The notes under the pieces: generated by a model
What the model was told of the DNA's origin: nothing
What the model saw: only the letters and a program-made list of their open reading frames with translations
Databases searched by the model: none
Translations under genes and position numbers: made by a program
Assembly (NCBI RefSeq): GCF_040712315.1
Contig: NC_134021.1
Coordinates: 22,718,501-22,782,500 of the forward strand
DNA length: 64,000 nt
Direction of reading: 5' to 3'
From: Castanea sativa
Taxonomy: Eukaryota > Streptophyta > Magnoliopsida > Fagales > Fagaceae
Shown: piece after piece, positions 9,480 through 20,514 of the stretch
How positions within the stretch are numbered: the first letter of the stretch is position 1
Layout of the letters: each line of letters starts with the position of its first letter

Positions 9480-11270
9480 ATGGGGTATTCTCATCTTCTC
9501 ACCCCTGGGGCAACCTTGGCTAGTTTTAGAGAGACCTTTGGTGTCCCAGAGGAGGTCGACATTGCGTACTGCAATATGGGCGATATCGAACTCGAGAGGG
9601 CCGCTAATTCGAGAGCGGCGTTCTTTCCGCTGATGTCAATACTTGAGGGTGGGGTTAGATTCCCTGTAGACCTTCTCATAGTAGGCACCCTAGGGTTCTA
9701 TGGTCTGTGCTCCGACCAGCTCCCCCTAAATTTTTATAGGGTCGTTAGTTGCGTCAGCCGACTGAATCAGCTGTTCGGGTTGCAACTAAATCATCATGAC
9801 ATCAATTTTATGTATAAACTATGCGGCAATTTTTCAAGTGACTATTACTTGAAAACTAGAGATATGCGAGTCTGGCTTATCTCTTGCCTGCCTGACTTTA
9901 ATGAAAACTCAGCCAACGAGTTTGTTCGGGTGCGCGGCAACTGGCTTGCCGGTGAGTTGCTCTGCCCGCTTTCGCCACGTAATGTTGGTCGGTACCGAGA
10001 ACCTTTGATTATTATGACCATGCATCTTTTCATTGTTTGAGCCATTAACTGATCTGTCTGTTTTCGAATTTGCTGCAGAATCAAGAAGGTTTCTGTCGGA
10101 CTCCCGAGTCATACATTCACGGGATCTTAACTTTGTTTTGAGGTCGGAGATTTTTGTGCACGACGACGGGCAACTTCGGGCGTCTTATCTGATCCTCGGC
10201 GTTAACCCGGTGTACAATACTTGGCAAAACTTCAGCCAGGCGCTCTTGGTAGATGGTCTGCTCCTATCGTACATCGATGTCCGGCACAAAAAATTTCTTC
10301 CTCCCGCGCTTACCACTGGCGAAGCTTGAGAACTTGGTCCTTGTTATACAACTGCAGATGACATTGCTCTAGTGAGGGACGAGTCCGCCGAGCGAGTGTC
10401 TCAAAGCCGAAGAAGGCACGAAGCTGTCGAATAGCTTGAAAACGCTACCCCAGTTGCCGAGGAAAGTGCGGCCGAACCAGCAGGTACTTTGGGCACTAAC
10501 TCCGTCAACATGGGAAAAATGGTGAAGTATAGGGAGATGACCCTTGCTCGGTTCATACCTAGTGCCGGACCTGTTTCACAACCCCCACTTCCTCAAAGGA
10601 CCTATTCGGCTCTTCCTGTGGGTTAAACCAGGAAGAGAAAAAGAGTCGCCGAGAAGAATACACCTGCCCCATCTAATGCCTTACCGAAGACGTCGCCCCG
10701 TGCAAGGGGCGGGTCTAGGATCCAAGAGACGCCGGTTATCACTCCGCCAGCGGCTCAGGTCGGGACGAACGTGGCGTCTTCTTCCCAATCCGAGGTTGGT
10801 TGGCAACCCGCTTTTCAGTTGGGTGACAAGCCTTTACCGGCCAGCGCCAGCATTTGTTTGTGGGACAAGGGCGAAGGGGGAAAAGTAGCTCAGAGTTTGG
10901 TGCAAGGCCTCCTACTGCCCGAGGATGTCCATTATTTTTCAGAAGGCGACGACGAGACGCTCGTCAGGCAGCTACAATGGCACACCATTGCTATAATTTC
11001 CCATTCCTTTTACTGCATTCGTTGGGAGTGGCTGAGGATTCCTTGCTGTGGAATCCCAAGCAGATCCTTTACTCGGCCCCTCCACTCCCCGCCGTTTAGA
11101 GTCGAGCCGATGCTACTGATGATGAGACTCCGAGCATAAGGGATCTTGTGCGAGATATTGACGCTCATGCGGAGACAGCTGAACCGGAGGTTACGAGCAA
11201 TATCCGTACTGGAGCCGACGTTGTTCAAGGTCAGACCCCACCAATGATCCAGACAGCTGGGAGCGGAACT
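9480..11270 (+). pseudogene. Opposite-strand Tat ORF (PF04195-like 'putative gypsy-type transposon' protein)
   Basis: Runs opposite to gag-pol, between pol and the 3' LTR. The ATG at 9480 opens about 170 codons with the stretch ILEGGVRFPVDLLI, resembling the conserved core of PF04195 proteins found in plant gypsy elements. A splice-like gtaccg (about 9991) and acceptor tttgctgcag (10069-10078) suggest an intron. The frame then resumes at 10079 with a block that includes LILGVNPVYNTWQNFSQALL. Further blocks in shifted frames include KVAQSLVQGLLLPEDVH and RQLQWHTIA (about 10884-10990), typical of the C-terminal part of these proteins. In-frame stops (10038-10040 if unspliced, 10327-10329) and shifts indicate decay. 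Function unknown; related genes are called gene 23 in Grande elements. Confidence 0.75.
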
Positions 11271-11629
11271 AAGTAGCCCATTACTCCCCCCGCACCAACT
11301 GACCCTGCCGTTCGAAGAACTAGCTCTGTTCTTTTTCTTTTTGTTGGTTTGTGTTTGGTGTACCTAAATCGTTGGGCTGTGGTGATGGAACAATTTCATT
11401 ATCTCTTGGATAACTTTTATTAATGTTGTTTAAATATCACTTGTGTTTCCCTATCGCTTGTTTGATAACCGCCAATTCTGCACACGTTTAAGGTTAGGCC
11501 ACTCATTATACCTTACTTTCTCACTTTTCGGGGGCAAGGACTAGCCCTTCAGCCCTTAGGATGTGTTTACCTAGGTTCTTGGTAACTCGGTGTTGCAGGC
11601 AACGTCGAGGGCGAGTTTTTGTCTCAAGG
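11271..11629. other. Spacer between opposite-strand gene and tandem array
   Basis: Probably the 3' untranslated part of the opposite-strand gene: T-rich, with ttattaatgttgttt near 11420. No coding signal. Confidence 0.45.
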
Positions 11630-12165
11630 AAGACGTAGTTTAAGGGGTCGAACCAAAGACGGATTTTTGTCCTTAGATGAAAATAGTTTGAGGCTTACAC
11701 CTGCTTGGTGATAAGGATCAAATTGAGGACAAGTTTCTGCTCTTAGATGAAAATAGTTTAAGGCTTACACCTGCTCGGTGATAAGGATCAAACCGAGGAC
11801 AAGTTTCTGCCCTTAGATGAAAATAGCGTAAGGTTTCCACCCGCTCGGTGATAGGAATTGAACCGATGATAGGTCTCTGTCTTTAGACAATGTGTAGTTT
11901 AAGGTTTACACCTGCTCGGCGATAGGAATCGAACCGAGGATAGGTTTCTGTCCTTAGGGGATGTGTAGTTTAAGCTTTCCACCTACTCGATGATAGGAAT
12001 CGAACCGAGGATAGGTTTCTGTCCTTAGAAGGTGTGTAGTTTAAGGTTTCTACCTGTTCGGTGATAGGAATCGAACCAAGGATAGGTTTCTGTCCTTAGA
12101 AGGTGTGTAGTTTAAGGTTTCCACCTCCTCAGTGATAAGAATCGAACAGAGGATAGGTTTCTGTC
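11630..12165. repeat. 71-bp tandem array in Tat element 1
   Basis: About seven diverged copies of a unit of roughly 71 bp with conserved sub-blocks ggataggtttctgtcctta, gtgtagtttaaggtt and gataggaatcgaaccga. The last three or four units are the most alike; the first ones carry gatgaaaatag in place of ggtgtgtag. It lies downstream of pol on the element's coding strand, where Tat/Ogre elements often carry minisatellites. Confidence 0.92.
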
Positions 12166-12191
12166 CTTAGTGTGAATGAGACGTCTTCACA

Positions 12192-13370
12192 TTAGTGATT
12201 CTCTCTATATTTATTGCCCGGCAATAATAACTTAAAAGTAATGGGGTCATATGCACTTACATGAGTAAATTCTGTCATCTTAAATACTTGATAACGCAAA
12301 ATTACATCAAGTTTACACCTTTGGAAAATAACCGGGGATAGAACCTTTTCAAGTTGTGAACATTCCATGGCCGGCGAAGGGGTTCTTCCTCCAAGTCTTC
12401 TAAGTAGTACGCCCCCGCACCAGCAATAACAGTTACCCGGTAGGGCCCTTCCCAAGATGGAGCTAGTTTCCTTACATTAACGTCTCATGTGTTCCCTACG
12501 ACCTTGCGAAGTACCAGATCCCCAGCGGCAAACTCCCGTTTCCTCACACTTTTGTTGTATCTCTGGGCGAGCTTTTGCTGATACTCTGCTAGTCGAATGA
12601 TGGCCGCTTCTCGGCGTTCCTCTAGCAAGTTCAGTTGCTTTGCCATTAGCTTTTCGTTCTCGTTCGGAGCGAATCCCGCGACTCGGGCGCTGCACAAGTT
12701 CACTTCGGCGGGGATGACAACCTCTGCCCCGTAAGTCAGAGAAAATGGTGTTTCTCTCGTGGATCTTCTAGGAGTTGTTCGGTATGCCCATAGGACGCTC
12801 GGCAACTCCTTGGCCCATCTTCCCTTGGCGCCCTCCAGCCTTTTCTTCAATCTGCTCACAATGGCCTTATTGGTTGCTTCCGCCTGGCCGTTGCTCTGTG
12901 GATATGCTGGCGTGGAATACCAGTTCCGGATACTAAGGTTGTTGCAGAACTCTCAGAACGCCTTGCTGTCGAACTGTAGACCATTGTCCGAGACAAGAGA
13001 CTCCGGCACGCCAAATCTTCTTATAATGTTCCTCCATACGAACCTTTTGACATCAACATCTCGGATGTTTGCAAGCGCCTCCGCTTCTGCCCATTTCGTA
13101 AAGTAGTCTACGGCCACTAGCACAAACCTCCGGTTGCCTAGTGCTCGAGGAAATGGCCCGACTATGTCTAGCCCCCAGCGGGCGAATGGCCACGGGTTGC
13201 TTACTGGGTTTAAGTTCCCGGCGGGATGGTAGATCATCGGTACGTGTATCTGGCATTGCTCGCATCTCTAGGAATGCTCGGTTGCATCTTTCCTCATTCG
13301 CAGCCACCAAAACCCTTGAGTCATTGCTCAGTGAGCCAATGAACGCCCCCCACGTGGCTACCGCACACAC
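12192..13370 (-). pseudogene. Integrase domain, Tat element 1
   Basis: Minus-strand frames contain the DDE catalytic core: WGLDIVGPFPRAL (first Asp), SLVSDNGLQFD (second Asp) and, in the next frame segment, an NGQAEATN-type motif (Glu). These are followed by the conserved LWAYRTTPRRSTRETPFSLT and AEVNLC. The C-terminal WEGPYRV-like end lies around 12330-12460. A stop codon (12953-12955, after DSKAF) and another near 12485 interrupt the frame. The HHCC zinc domain should lie at about 13240-13560 and is only partly legible. Integrase would join cDNA to the genome; this copy cannot encode an intact one. Confidence 0.88.
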
Positions 13371-13566
13371 CCTCGTGTAGCTCAGTCAAAAGCTCTTCGG
13401 CCTAATTGGGACGAAGACACTGCAAGTACGGCCCTTCGAATGATCTTCGGTATAACTTCCTATCGGCAGTCAACCAGTACCGATCAGCGGTCTGTCGTAC
13501 TCTGGCTGCCTCTTTCTCATCTTTCGGGGCTCAGTGCTCCGCAAGGAACTTAATGATAGGGTCCAT

Positions 13567-14391
13567 CTAGCAACTCTCGGTTGTGGTGATCTGTGTGACC
13601 GGCGTCCTGGCGATAATACTTGGTTCCGGCACTAACTCCACCTTGATCAACCGAGGTACCATGTCAACTATTGATGATGCTAGCGTTGCTAAGGAATTGG
13701 AGTGCCGGTTCTGCCCCCAGGCTACCCGTTCAATCTTGACCTTTGAAAAATTACCCATGGTCTGCTTTACCAGCCGCAGATATTCAATCATCCGAGTATC
13801 TTTGGCCTCGAAGTTCCCTTGCATCTGATTCACTACTAGGAGAGAATCTGAGTAAACTTCCACCTCTTTGGCTTTCAGATCCGTGACAACTCTAAGTCCG
13901 GCTAGTAGGGCCTCATACTCGGCCTCATTGTTAGAAGCCCTGAAGCCTAACCTGAACAAGTGCTTTAGCTTTAGCCCTTCCGGGGTGATGACCACAATTC
14001 CAGCCCTCGCTCCCGCCACATTGGATGCGCCATCCACAAATACTTTCCATGGCCTGACCTCCGCGAGGCAGACTACATCCATACTTCTTGGTGAGAACTT
14101 GGCAATAAAATCCACAAGTACTTGTCCCTTCATCGAGTTCCTCGGCCTGTATCTGATGTCAAAAGAACCTAGCCGAGTCCCCCACTTAGCTATCCTCCCC
14201 GTAAAGTCAGATCTTCTCAATAATGACTGAAGTGGATACTCGGTCAAGACATGGACGGTGTGAGCCTGAAAGTAATGGGGCAATTTTTGGGTGGAATGCA
14301 TGCGTGTCATCCAGTTTCTCCAATGGTAAATACCTGGTCTCAGCGTCAACCAACGTCTTGCTGACGTAATAAACTGGGAGTTGTACACCAC
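13567..14391 (-). pseudogene. Archaeal-type RNase H (second RNase H), Tat element 1
   Basis: A 274-codon frame. The first third is the end of the polymerase-type RNase H and tether (GQVLVDFIAKF). Then follows the extra RNase H with KVFVDGASN (Asp), NNEAEYEALLAG (Glu) and VYSDSLLVVNQM (Asp). The last catalytic position reads RHSNSLATLAS, where the family has Asp (ADSLA-type): codon aat at 13696-13698, a G-to-A change on the coding strand. This domain marks the Tat lineage. Confidence 0.88.
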
Positions 14392-15562
14392 TATCCCTTA
14401 ATAGCACGGCGTTGGCTGCGTGCTGGGATATTGAGAGGTACATATACAGGTCTTCTCCTGGTTCTGGGGCTGCCAACGTCGGTGCCCGCCCAAGGTAGTC
14501 CTTAAGATCTTGGAAGGTTCTGTCACACTCCACGTCCCATTGAAACCACCTCCACTTCTTCAAAAGCTAATAAAATGGTTGGCACCGATCAGCAAACTTG
14601 GAAATAAATCGGTTAAGAGCAGCCAGCATATCGGTCAATTTTTGAACCTCTTTCGGATTGGTCGGTGGTTTGAGACGCATCACGGCTTCGATCTGATCGG
14701 GGTTAACTTTGATCCCCTGCTTGGCAATCAAATAACCCAAGAACTTGCCGGACCCTACTCCGAAAGCGTACTTCTCGGCGTTGAGGCGCAACCAGTGTCG
14801 CCGAAGTATCTCGAACACATCCTTAAGGTTGTCAATGTGCTGCCCCTCTTGCTTGCTTTTTATCACCATGTCGTCAATGTATACCTCAACTGTATGTCCA
14901 ATCTTATCCCGAAACATCCTCGTCATCATTCGTTGATAAGTGGCTCCCGCGTTCTTCAATCCGAATGGCATCACGGTGTAGTGATAGTTGGCATCGGGTG
15001 TTATGAATGCCATTTTCGTCTGATCCTCGGCGGCTAAGGCAATCTGGTGATAACCCTGGAAGGCATTGAGGAAGCTCATTCTCGGGTGCCTGCATGTAGC
15101 GTCCACTAATTGATCAATTTTTGGCATCGGGAATGGATCCTTTAGGCATGCTCGGTTTAGGTCAGTGAAATCAACATAAACCCTCCACTTACCGGACTTA
15201 TTCTTCACGACCACCGTGTTTGCCAACCACTCTGGGAATAACGTTTCCTTTATGGCCCCTGCCTCTCTGAGCTTCCCAACCTCCTATCTGACGGCCTCCG
15301 CATGCTCCTTTGCGGACCTTCTCGGTCTCTGCTTCTTAGGAGGGCATAAAGGGTTCACATTCAGCTTGTGAACTATAAATTTGGGGTCGACCCCAGGCAC
15401 TTCATATGGGCTCCAGGCGAACACATCCATGTTTCGTATAAGAAAAAGCAGTAACTCCACCCTACCTCCATCATTCAAGCTTGCCCCTATCAAGAAACTC
15501 TTTTCGCCTCCCGGCAAGATTTTTACCTTCACTGAATCCTCGGTGACATTGGTCCCCTTCAC
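14207..15562 (-). pseudogene. Reverse transcriptase and RNase H, Tat element 1
   Basis: Starts with the linker FAWSPYEVPGVDP at about 15400. RT motifs follow: KWRVYVDFTDLNRAC, SFLNAFQGYHQI (family has MDAF), VMPFGLKNAGATYQRMM and the catalytic VYIDDMVIKS (YxDD box intact). RNase H (YLPLEKL region) follows in a new frame. Interruptions: a stop/shift near 15227-15290, a stop after RCQPFY at 14567 and a shift near 14390 (RNase H into the next frame). Copies retrotransposon RNA into DNA in intact relatives. Confidence 0.9.
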
Positions 15563-15692
15563 TTGGGGTTGCTGTAATTGCTATAGGGGAGCCTTCTCCG
15601 TTGACTCCTCCTGCTCGATTTGTTTGTAGGTTACGGCTACTACGCACTGTCTGGCTGCCTGCTGATCACCCCGAATCACTGCAATCCCATCT

Positions 15693-16163
15693 TCAATTTG
15701 AAACTTGACTTTGACGTGCAATGTGGACGGTACAGCTCCCATGTCGTGAATCCACGACCTTCCGAGGATTGCCGTATACAGTGAAAAAAGAAGCGACCAC
15801 TATGAATGTCACAATCACCTCCTTACCTCCCATGTTGACCGGGAGTGAAATCTGCCCTTCTAGTGTCACCATGTGCCCATCGAATCCCATCAACGAAGTA
15901 TCATACTTGGACAAATCCTCCTTTTTCAGGCTGAGCCCCCTATACAGGTCCGGGTATATTACATCTGTGCCACTCCCCTGGTCTATCATTACTCTCTTTA
16001 CTATGAAACCCCTTACACGGGCCATGACTACTAAAGCATCGTAGTGCTGTTGAGTGGTGCCCTCCAAGTCGTCGTCGTCAAACGCTATGGGTTGTTTAGT
16101 GTACCTCGGCTTCTTCCCCGAGGATTGCTCGCCTGCATAACCTTTTGCTGATACCACGGCCAA
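15693..16163 (-). pseudogene. Aspartic protease (retropepsin) region, Tat element 1
   Basis: Contains the catalytic segment VKRVMIDQGSGTDVIY (D-x-G core) preceded by DALVVMARVRGF and followed by LMGFDGHMVTLEGQISLPV, the usual protease flap region. The carboxyl part (FFTVYGNPRKVVDSRHGSCTV) shows a frame disturbance relative to the expected IIGRPWI-type motif. It would process the Gag-Pol polyprotein. Confidence 0.8.
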
Positions 16164-16271
16164 TACCCCCTTCGTCGTGCATGCTCTATTGCCCCTTGCA
16201 TTGATGACTTTTATTACTCCCAGAGGGGGTGGGAGAGGGTTTTGACGCAGTTGGCCTTCTTGCCCGGTCTT

Positions 16272-17690
16272 CTAATTCCCGGTCTTCGTAAGAAATTCTT
16301 TCAAATGTCCTGCCTTCACCAACTGCTCCAAGTGATCCCTCAATACTCTGCACTGCTCGGTGGTGTGCCATTTATCTCTGTGGTAGGTGTAATACAAGTT
16401 CTGGTTTCTCCTTGATGGGTCACCCGCCATCTTGTTCGGCCGTTTAAAATACAGCTCATTTTTAATCCTTTCAATGATCTTGTGCACGGTCTCCTTAAAC
16501 ACCGCATTGACTCCCCCGATCGCCGGGCCGGGCTCTTGAATTCTCAAATCCTTCCTGTGTCTGGGGTTGAAACCAGTGTTTCGAGGATAATTAATGATCG
16601 GGGCCATCCCCTTGGTCTGTAGCCGATCGTCTTCCAAGCACTTGTACTCCTTGATACGCCTCATCAACTGCCTCATATCCTCGGGAGGCCTCAGGGTCAA
16701 TGATTCTCTCAGCCCAGACTCTTTGAGTAACCCCATCCGAAAGGTGCTTGCCGCAATCTTTTCATTGCCCCCACCGATCTCGTTGTACAATTCCCAGTAC
16801 CGATTGGCGTACTTGCGAAGGGTTTCCCCAGCCCCCATTTTCATCGACAGTAACGCATCTACGGGCTGCGGAACCTGGCTACAAGTCATGAACCACACTT
16901 TAAACTCCTGGATCAGTTCCGAGAAACTATGGACCAAACTTTTCTTCAATCTGTTGAACCACCTCAAAGCAGTTGGGCCGAGGCTCGAAGGGAAAACCTT
17001 GCACATCAAGGCATCGTTACAGGCATGTAAAGACATCATTTGAATATAGGGACTCACATGTTCCACCGGGTCTGTCCTTCTAGTGTATGAGTTGAACGGA
17101 GGCCGCGTGAACCTGCTCGGCATTGGTGCGCTCTCAATGTCTCTTGAGAATGGAGACCGAGCAGCTTGGCGTAATGCCCTACTCATGGCATCCATGGCCA
17201 CATTTCGAGGTCACCCCTTATTCGGGGAAGTCGATTCACGGTCCGCATACTCTCGCGAACGCTTGCGGTGTCGACGGGACCCGAATTGTTAGGATCCTGT
17301 CGTAAGGTGATTCCCCACACTGACCGACCTTTCCCTTCGTTCCTTATGGTCCCTTCTCTTGCGTCTGCCCCGCGCTTGCAACTCTAAATCCCTCACCGCC
17401 CTACGCAGGCGCTCGAGTTCTCAATCCTTTTACTTAAGCTCTTGGTCCCTCCTGTCGAGGCGGTTGCGGCCCGAGGCGTCTACGGCCCAAGGCGTCAGAC
17501 ATTGTTCGAAGGGTTTGGCACGACCCTTCTCCGGGCCCAGGTTCCTCTGTTTCCTCATGTCTTCTGTCCTCCTACCTTTTTTGCCTCCTTTCTCGCCATG
17601 TAGACCCCTGCGACGACCCTCTAGAGCCGTTTTCTGCATGGCTTCCCTGTCCGCTGCCAGGCATTCCCCCGTGCGTGCCTAGATAGTACC
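16272..17690 (-). pseudogene. Gag region, Tat element 1
   Basis: The main open frame runs 17201 to 16272 and holds the Retrotrans_gag core (YIQMMSLHACNDALMCKVFP, LRWFNRLKKS, LRKYANRYWELYNEI). The segment 17202-17690 encodes a charged N-terminal part broken by stops. The zinc-knuckle-like motif near 16390 reads YTYHRDKWHTTEQC, where the first Cys and the Gly of the usual motif appear replaced (Tyr, Trp). Gag forms the virus-like particle. Confidence 0.85.
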
Positions 17691-17706
17691 ACAGCTACGT
17701 AGAAGA

Positions 17707-17724
17707 TTCCCACAGATGGCGCCA
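17707..17724 (-). promoter_or_regulatory. Primer-binding site, Tat element 1
   Basis: Minus strand reads tggcgccatctgtgggaa two bases inside the 5' LTR. It starts with TGG, complementary to a tRNA CCA end; the tRNA was not identified. Confidence 0.8.
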
Positions 17725-17726
17725 AT

Positions 17727-18443
17727 TGTGCACTCCCAAGTATGGCTGTCGGGCCTAAGATGTATTTGGGCTCACAATCTATTTGTATGGTGGGCTTTCT
17801 GATTTCCTACAACGGGTGATGCTATGCTCGGCCGATCCAATACCTAGCTTTCCTGATTTGCACTATCACTTTCCCTCTTCTTCCAGAATGACTGATCCCT
17901 CTCCCTCTCTTGTCTTTCTCTTAGGAATTGCCAACCCCCCCAACCAAATCCTCCTTGCTTATTTATAGCCATAGTTAGTGGAATGGTCATGATCATTCCC
18001 CTGGTGAGTGGAAGGAGGGGTCCAATACTGCTTCTCCTAAGTGGATGTCTGATTTTAAGTGGGGAGGGTGGCAGTGGCATTGGAACTAGCTCCACCACTA
18101 GACTTTATGCTCGGCAGGGGCATTCCCTAGGCAATGGAAGGAATGTCCAATACCATTTCACTTAAGTGGTTGTTTGGTAATGGGTGGGAGAAGATGACAG
18201 TAGCGTTGGAACCCGCTCCGCCAGTAGGCTCTCTGCTCGGCGGTGGCATCCCCTAAGTGTTGCCGTGCGTTCTGAGTCGAACCTGCTTGATGCGGTATCC
18301 CCTAAGTGATGTTGTGCGAGACTCCACACTCGCTGGCCATGCCGTGAGAGCTTTCACACGTGATCAGTGTTAGGCTTTCACATGTGTTATCACATTCGTA
18401 GGCCTCTGAGTAAGTGGACTTGAAGGAGGGTAGCACCCGTACA
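17727..18443 (-). repeat. 5' LTR of Tat element 1
   Basis: Plus-strand limits TGtgcactccc ... cccgtaCA, 717 bp, near-identical partner of 8277-9007. Confidence 0.93.
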
Positions 18444-18582
18444 TATATCAAACAAAGTGATAAGATATCAATTTTTTAGTTTGGCCATATCAACTAAGAG
18501 ACTAAACCGATAACTCTAAATTTTAAGGAACCGCTTATATACTAACGTTTAGGAGCAACATTGTATTTTGCCTTTATTTTAA

Positions 18583-19078
18583 TTATGTAGAAGGAAGCAT
18601 CCCATATCCCATAACATCCCATATCCCATATCCCATGCAAGTTGATGCCATTATAATGGATGGAAGGAAACAATTAAGTTGAGTGGGTTGTTTCTTAAAA
18701 GAGTGTGGACACAATTTATGTAATGATTTGCTTGGTGAAATGCCGGGAGGCCTATATATTCTCTTAAAGAATTTTTAATTTTCTTAAGGATTCTTAAAGT
18801 CTAGTAAATTCAATGCTTTGTCGCCGGAATAACATGGCAGTGAAGTATATGAGTTTAAACTTGACTTTCATCCAGTTCTCCAGGACACTTTTTTTTTTGC
18901 AGTTCTACAGCACATTGAACTTATCAAGATGATGGCAATTGACAGGTGACTACAAATTAACTCGTGTCATTATCCTGATAAGTTCAGGAGTTGTACATTT
19001 TATCACGAGAGTAAATTCATTATTTTCTCGGCACAAGCTATAGTCATGTGGCATGTAAATGATTATTAAAGTTTTACT
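18583..19078. other. Intergenic, nothing recognised
   Basis: AT-rich; a short direct repeat of catcccatatcccata occurs at 18599-18637. No coding or transposon termini seen. Confidence 0.5.
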
Positions 19079-19083
19079 TTAAT

Positions 19084-19232
19084 GGTTTGTTTGGATGGAG
19101 AGGAGAAGAAATAGGAGGGGGGGGTGGATGGGAGTAGTGCAGAGTTGGTTAAAATAAGTTAATTTTGTGCTAAATCTACTTTATTCTATTCTACTCTCTC
19201 TCCATCTTCCTCTCCCTTAATCCAAACAGACC
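19084..19232. mobile_element. MITE, same family as 5109-5236
   Basis: Inverted termini ggtttgtttggatggagagg (left) and ...cttaatccaaacagacc (right); flanks ttaat/ttaag (4 of 5 bases alike). 149 bp, no coding. Confidence 0.65.
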
Positions 19233-19407
19233 TTAAGGGTAATTTAAATGATTTGAGTATAAATTGCAAATTAATTTTGAATTGAAGAGTTGATACAAAT
19301 TTACGATTTTATAATTTATAATACATCTCAATTACCACATAAAATATGGTGAATAGTTACAACCTAGAAACTAAATTAAAAACCACATGAAAGGTGGTTT
19401 TTTTCTT

Positions 19408-19533
19408 GGGGGGGGGGGGGGGGGGCGGAGACAATCACTTTAGAGTAAGAAGTGACTTGTGAACAGACAGTCTAACTCCAACGTCTTAGCCGAAGTGAAC
19501 TCATATCATTCCCCCACCCCCCCCCCCCCCCCC
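19408..19533. repeat. G18 tract and C17 tract 91 bp apart
   Basis: Eighteen G at 19408-19425 and C5-A-C17 at 19511-19533 on the same strand, so they can pair as a hairpin stem, or form a G-quadruplex/i-motif pair. The spacer has no recognised feature. Confidence 0.9.
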
Positions 19534-19556
19534 TCCTCTTATAAAGTAAAGTTTAG

Positions 19557-20130
19557 AAAAAGTTCAAAAATTTTTTTTTTTTTTTGAGAAACAGAGAAAG
19601 TTCAATTAGAATTTAAAATTAGAATCGAATTTTACACTATGTGTCTAAATTTATGTGAGAACCACATTATAATTATTCATTTAAGTTTATACCATGTGTC
19701 AACTTAAGTTTTTTAATCTTTGTGTTAAGTGAGTTAATAAGTACAAAATACTAAGAATTTAAAATTAATGAATTATAAAATAAAATAAAAAGAAAAAATC
19801 AATCACATATACTCAATTAAAATCATCACACAACAAAGATCATCACACTTTCTATCTAATTATAAATTAGAAAAACAATGATCATAAGTAGTATGAAATT
19901 TAGTTAAGACTTTTAATACGTGACTAACTATGTTTACTTTTAAAAAGAAATTAATTTGACTAATTATTTATATTTTTATGATAAAAATTGTGTTGAATTT
20001 TAAATGTAGCTATACGTATTCATGTGCTATATGTTTTTTTTTTTTAATTTGTCTAATTATTTATATTTTTATAATAAAAATTGTGTTTAATTTTAAATGC
20101 ATCCTTGCATTTGCATGGATTACATACTAG
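19557..20130 (+). mobile_element. Helitron-like unit
   Basis: Shares the family blocks (aaagttcaattagaat, catgtgtc, aagttttttaatctttg) and ends tgcatttgcatggattacataCTAG at 20130 followed by T. The start is masked by a T-run. Confidence 0.6.
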
Positions 20131-20139
20131 TGTGTGTAT

Positions 20140-20514
20140 ATATATATATATTAATAGGCAAAATTTAGAGAAAATCCAATTAGATTCTACAATTGAAGTC
20201 TAATTTTACGCCATGTGTCCTATTATTTATTTTTAGAGAGAGTTTTATTTCTTAATTTTGGAGTTAAGTGTGGGACCACATTATAAATATCAATCCAAAT
20301 GAGTTATTTTGTACAAAAACCAAAGAGTCTAGAATTAATAAATATAAAAAAAATAGACAATTCACATTTTCTACCTAATAATATTCTTACAAGACTTTTT
20401 AAAGAGTTAAAAAAATATAAGAATGACTATCAATAATATAAGAACTATACTATGCATCTTAATGTATATCTTTTAAATATATCCATACATATGCATGGGG
20501 TATATCCATGTATA
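20140..20514 (+). mobile_element. Helitron-like unit
   Basis: Starts after the preceding CTAG with tatatatattaataggcaaaa, contains the family blocks and ends with the hairpin region catacatatgcatgggg. The CTAG is not preserved. Confidence 0.5.

Larger units (their letters stand above)
8277..18443 (-). mobile_element. Tat element 1: full-length Ty3/gypsy retrotransposon
   Basis: Two LTRs (8277-9007 and 17727-18443) flank 8.7 kb of internal sequence, with a perfect duplication tatat outside (8272-8276, 18444-18448). On the minus strand the order is 5' LTR, primer-binding site, gag, protease, RT, RNase H, archaeal-type RNase H, integrase, a tandem-repeat spacer, then an opposite-strand gene, polypurine tract and 3' LTR. 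The second RNase H and the extra opposite-strand gene are hallmarks of the Tat lineage (Retand/Grande-like). All pol frames are broken, so it is not autonomous now. The LTRs differ at several positions within the first 100 bp, so insertion is not very recent. Confidence 0.93.
8093..18573. mobile_element. MULE-like DNA element split by Tat element 1
   Basis: Joined across the insertion, the left part (8093-8276) and right part (18449-18573) form a short element of about 310 bp with inverted termini gggctaaaata / tattttgcct. A 9-bp duplication ttattttaa flanks it (8084-8092 and 18574-18582), as expected for Mutator-like elements. It has no coding capacity of its own. Confidence 0.75.

Noticed and set aside
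9480..10040. Host gene candidate with clean ATG and TATA box
   Set aside because: Lies inside Tat element 1 and resembles PF04195 retroelement proteins; annotated as part of the element.
11630..12165. Regular direct repeats that could recall a CRISPR array
   Set aside because: Units are contiguous, have no unique spacers, diverge gradually and lie inside a plant retrotransposon.
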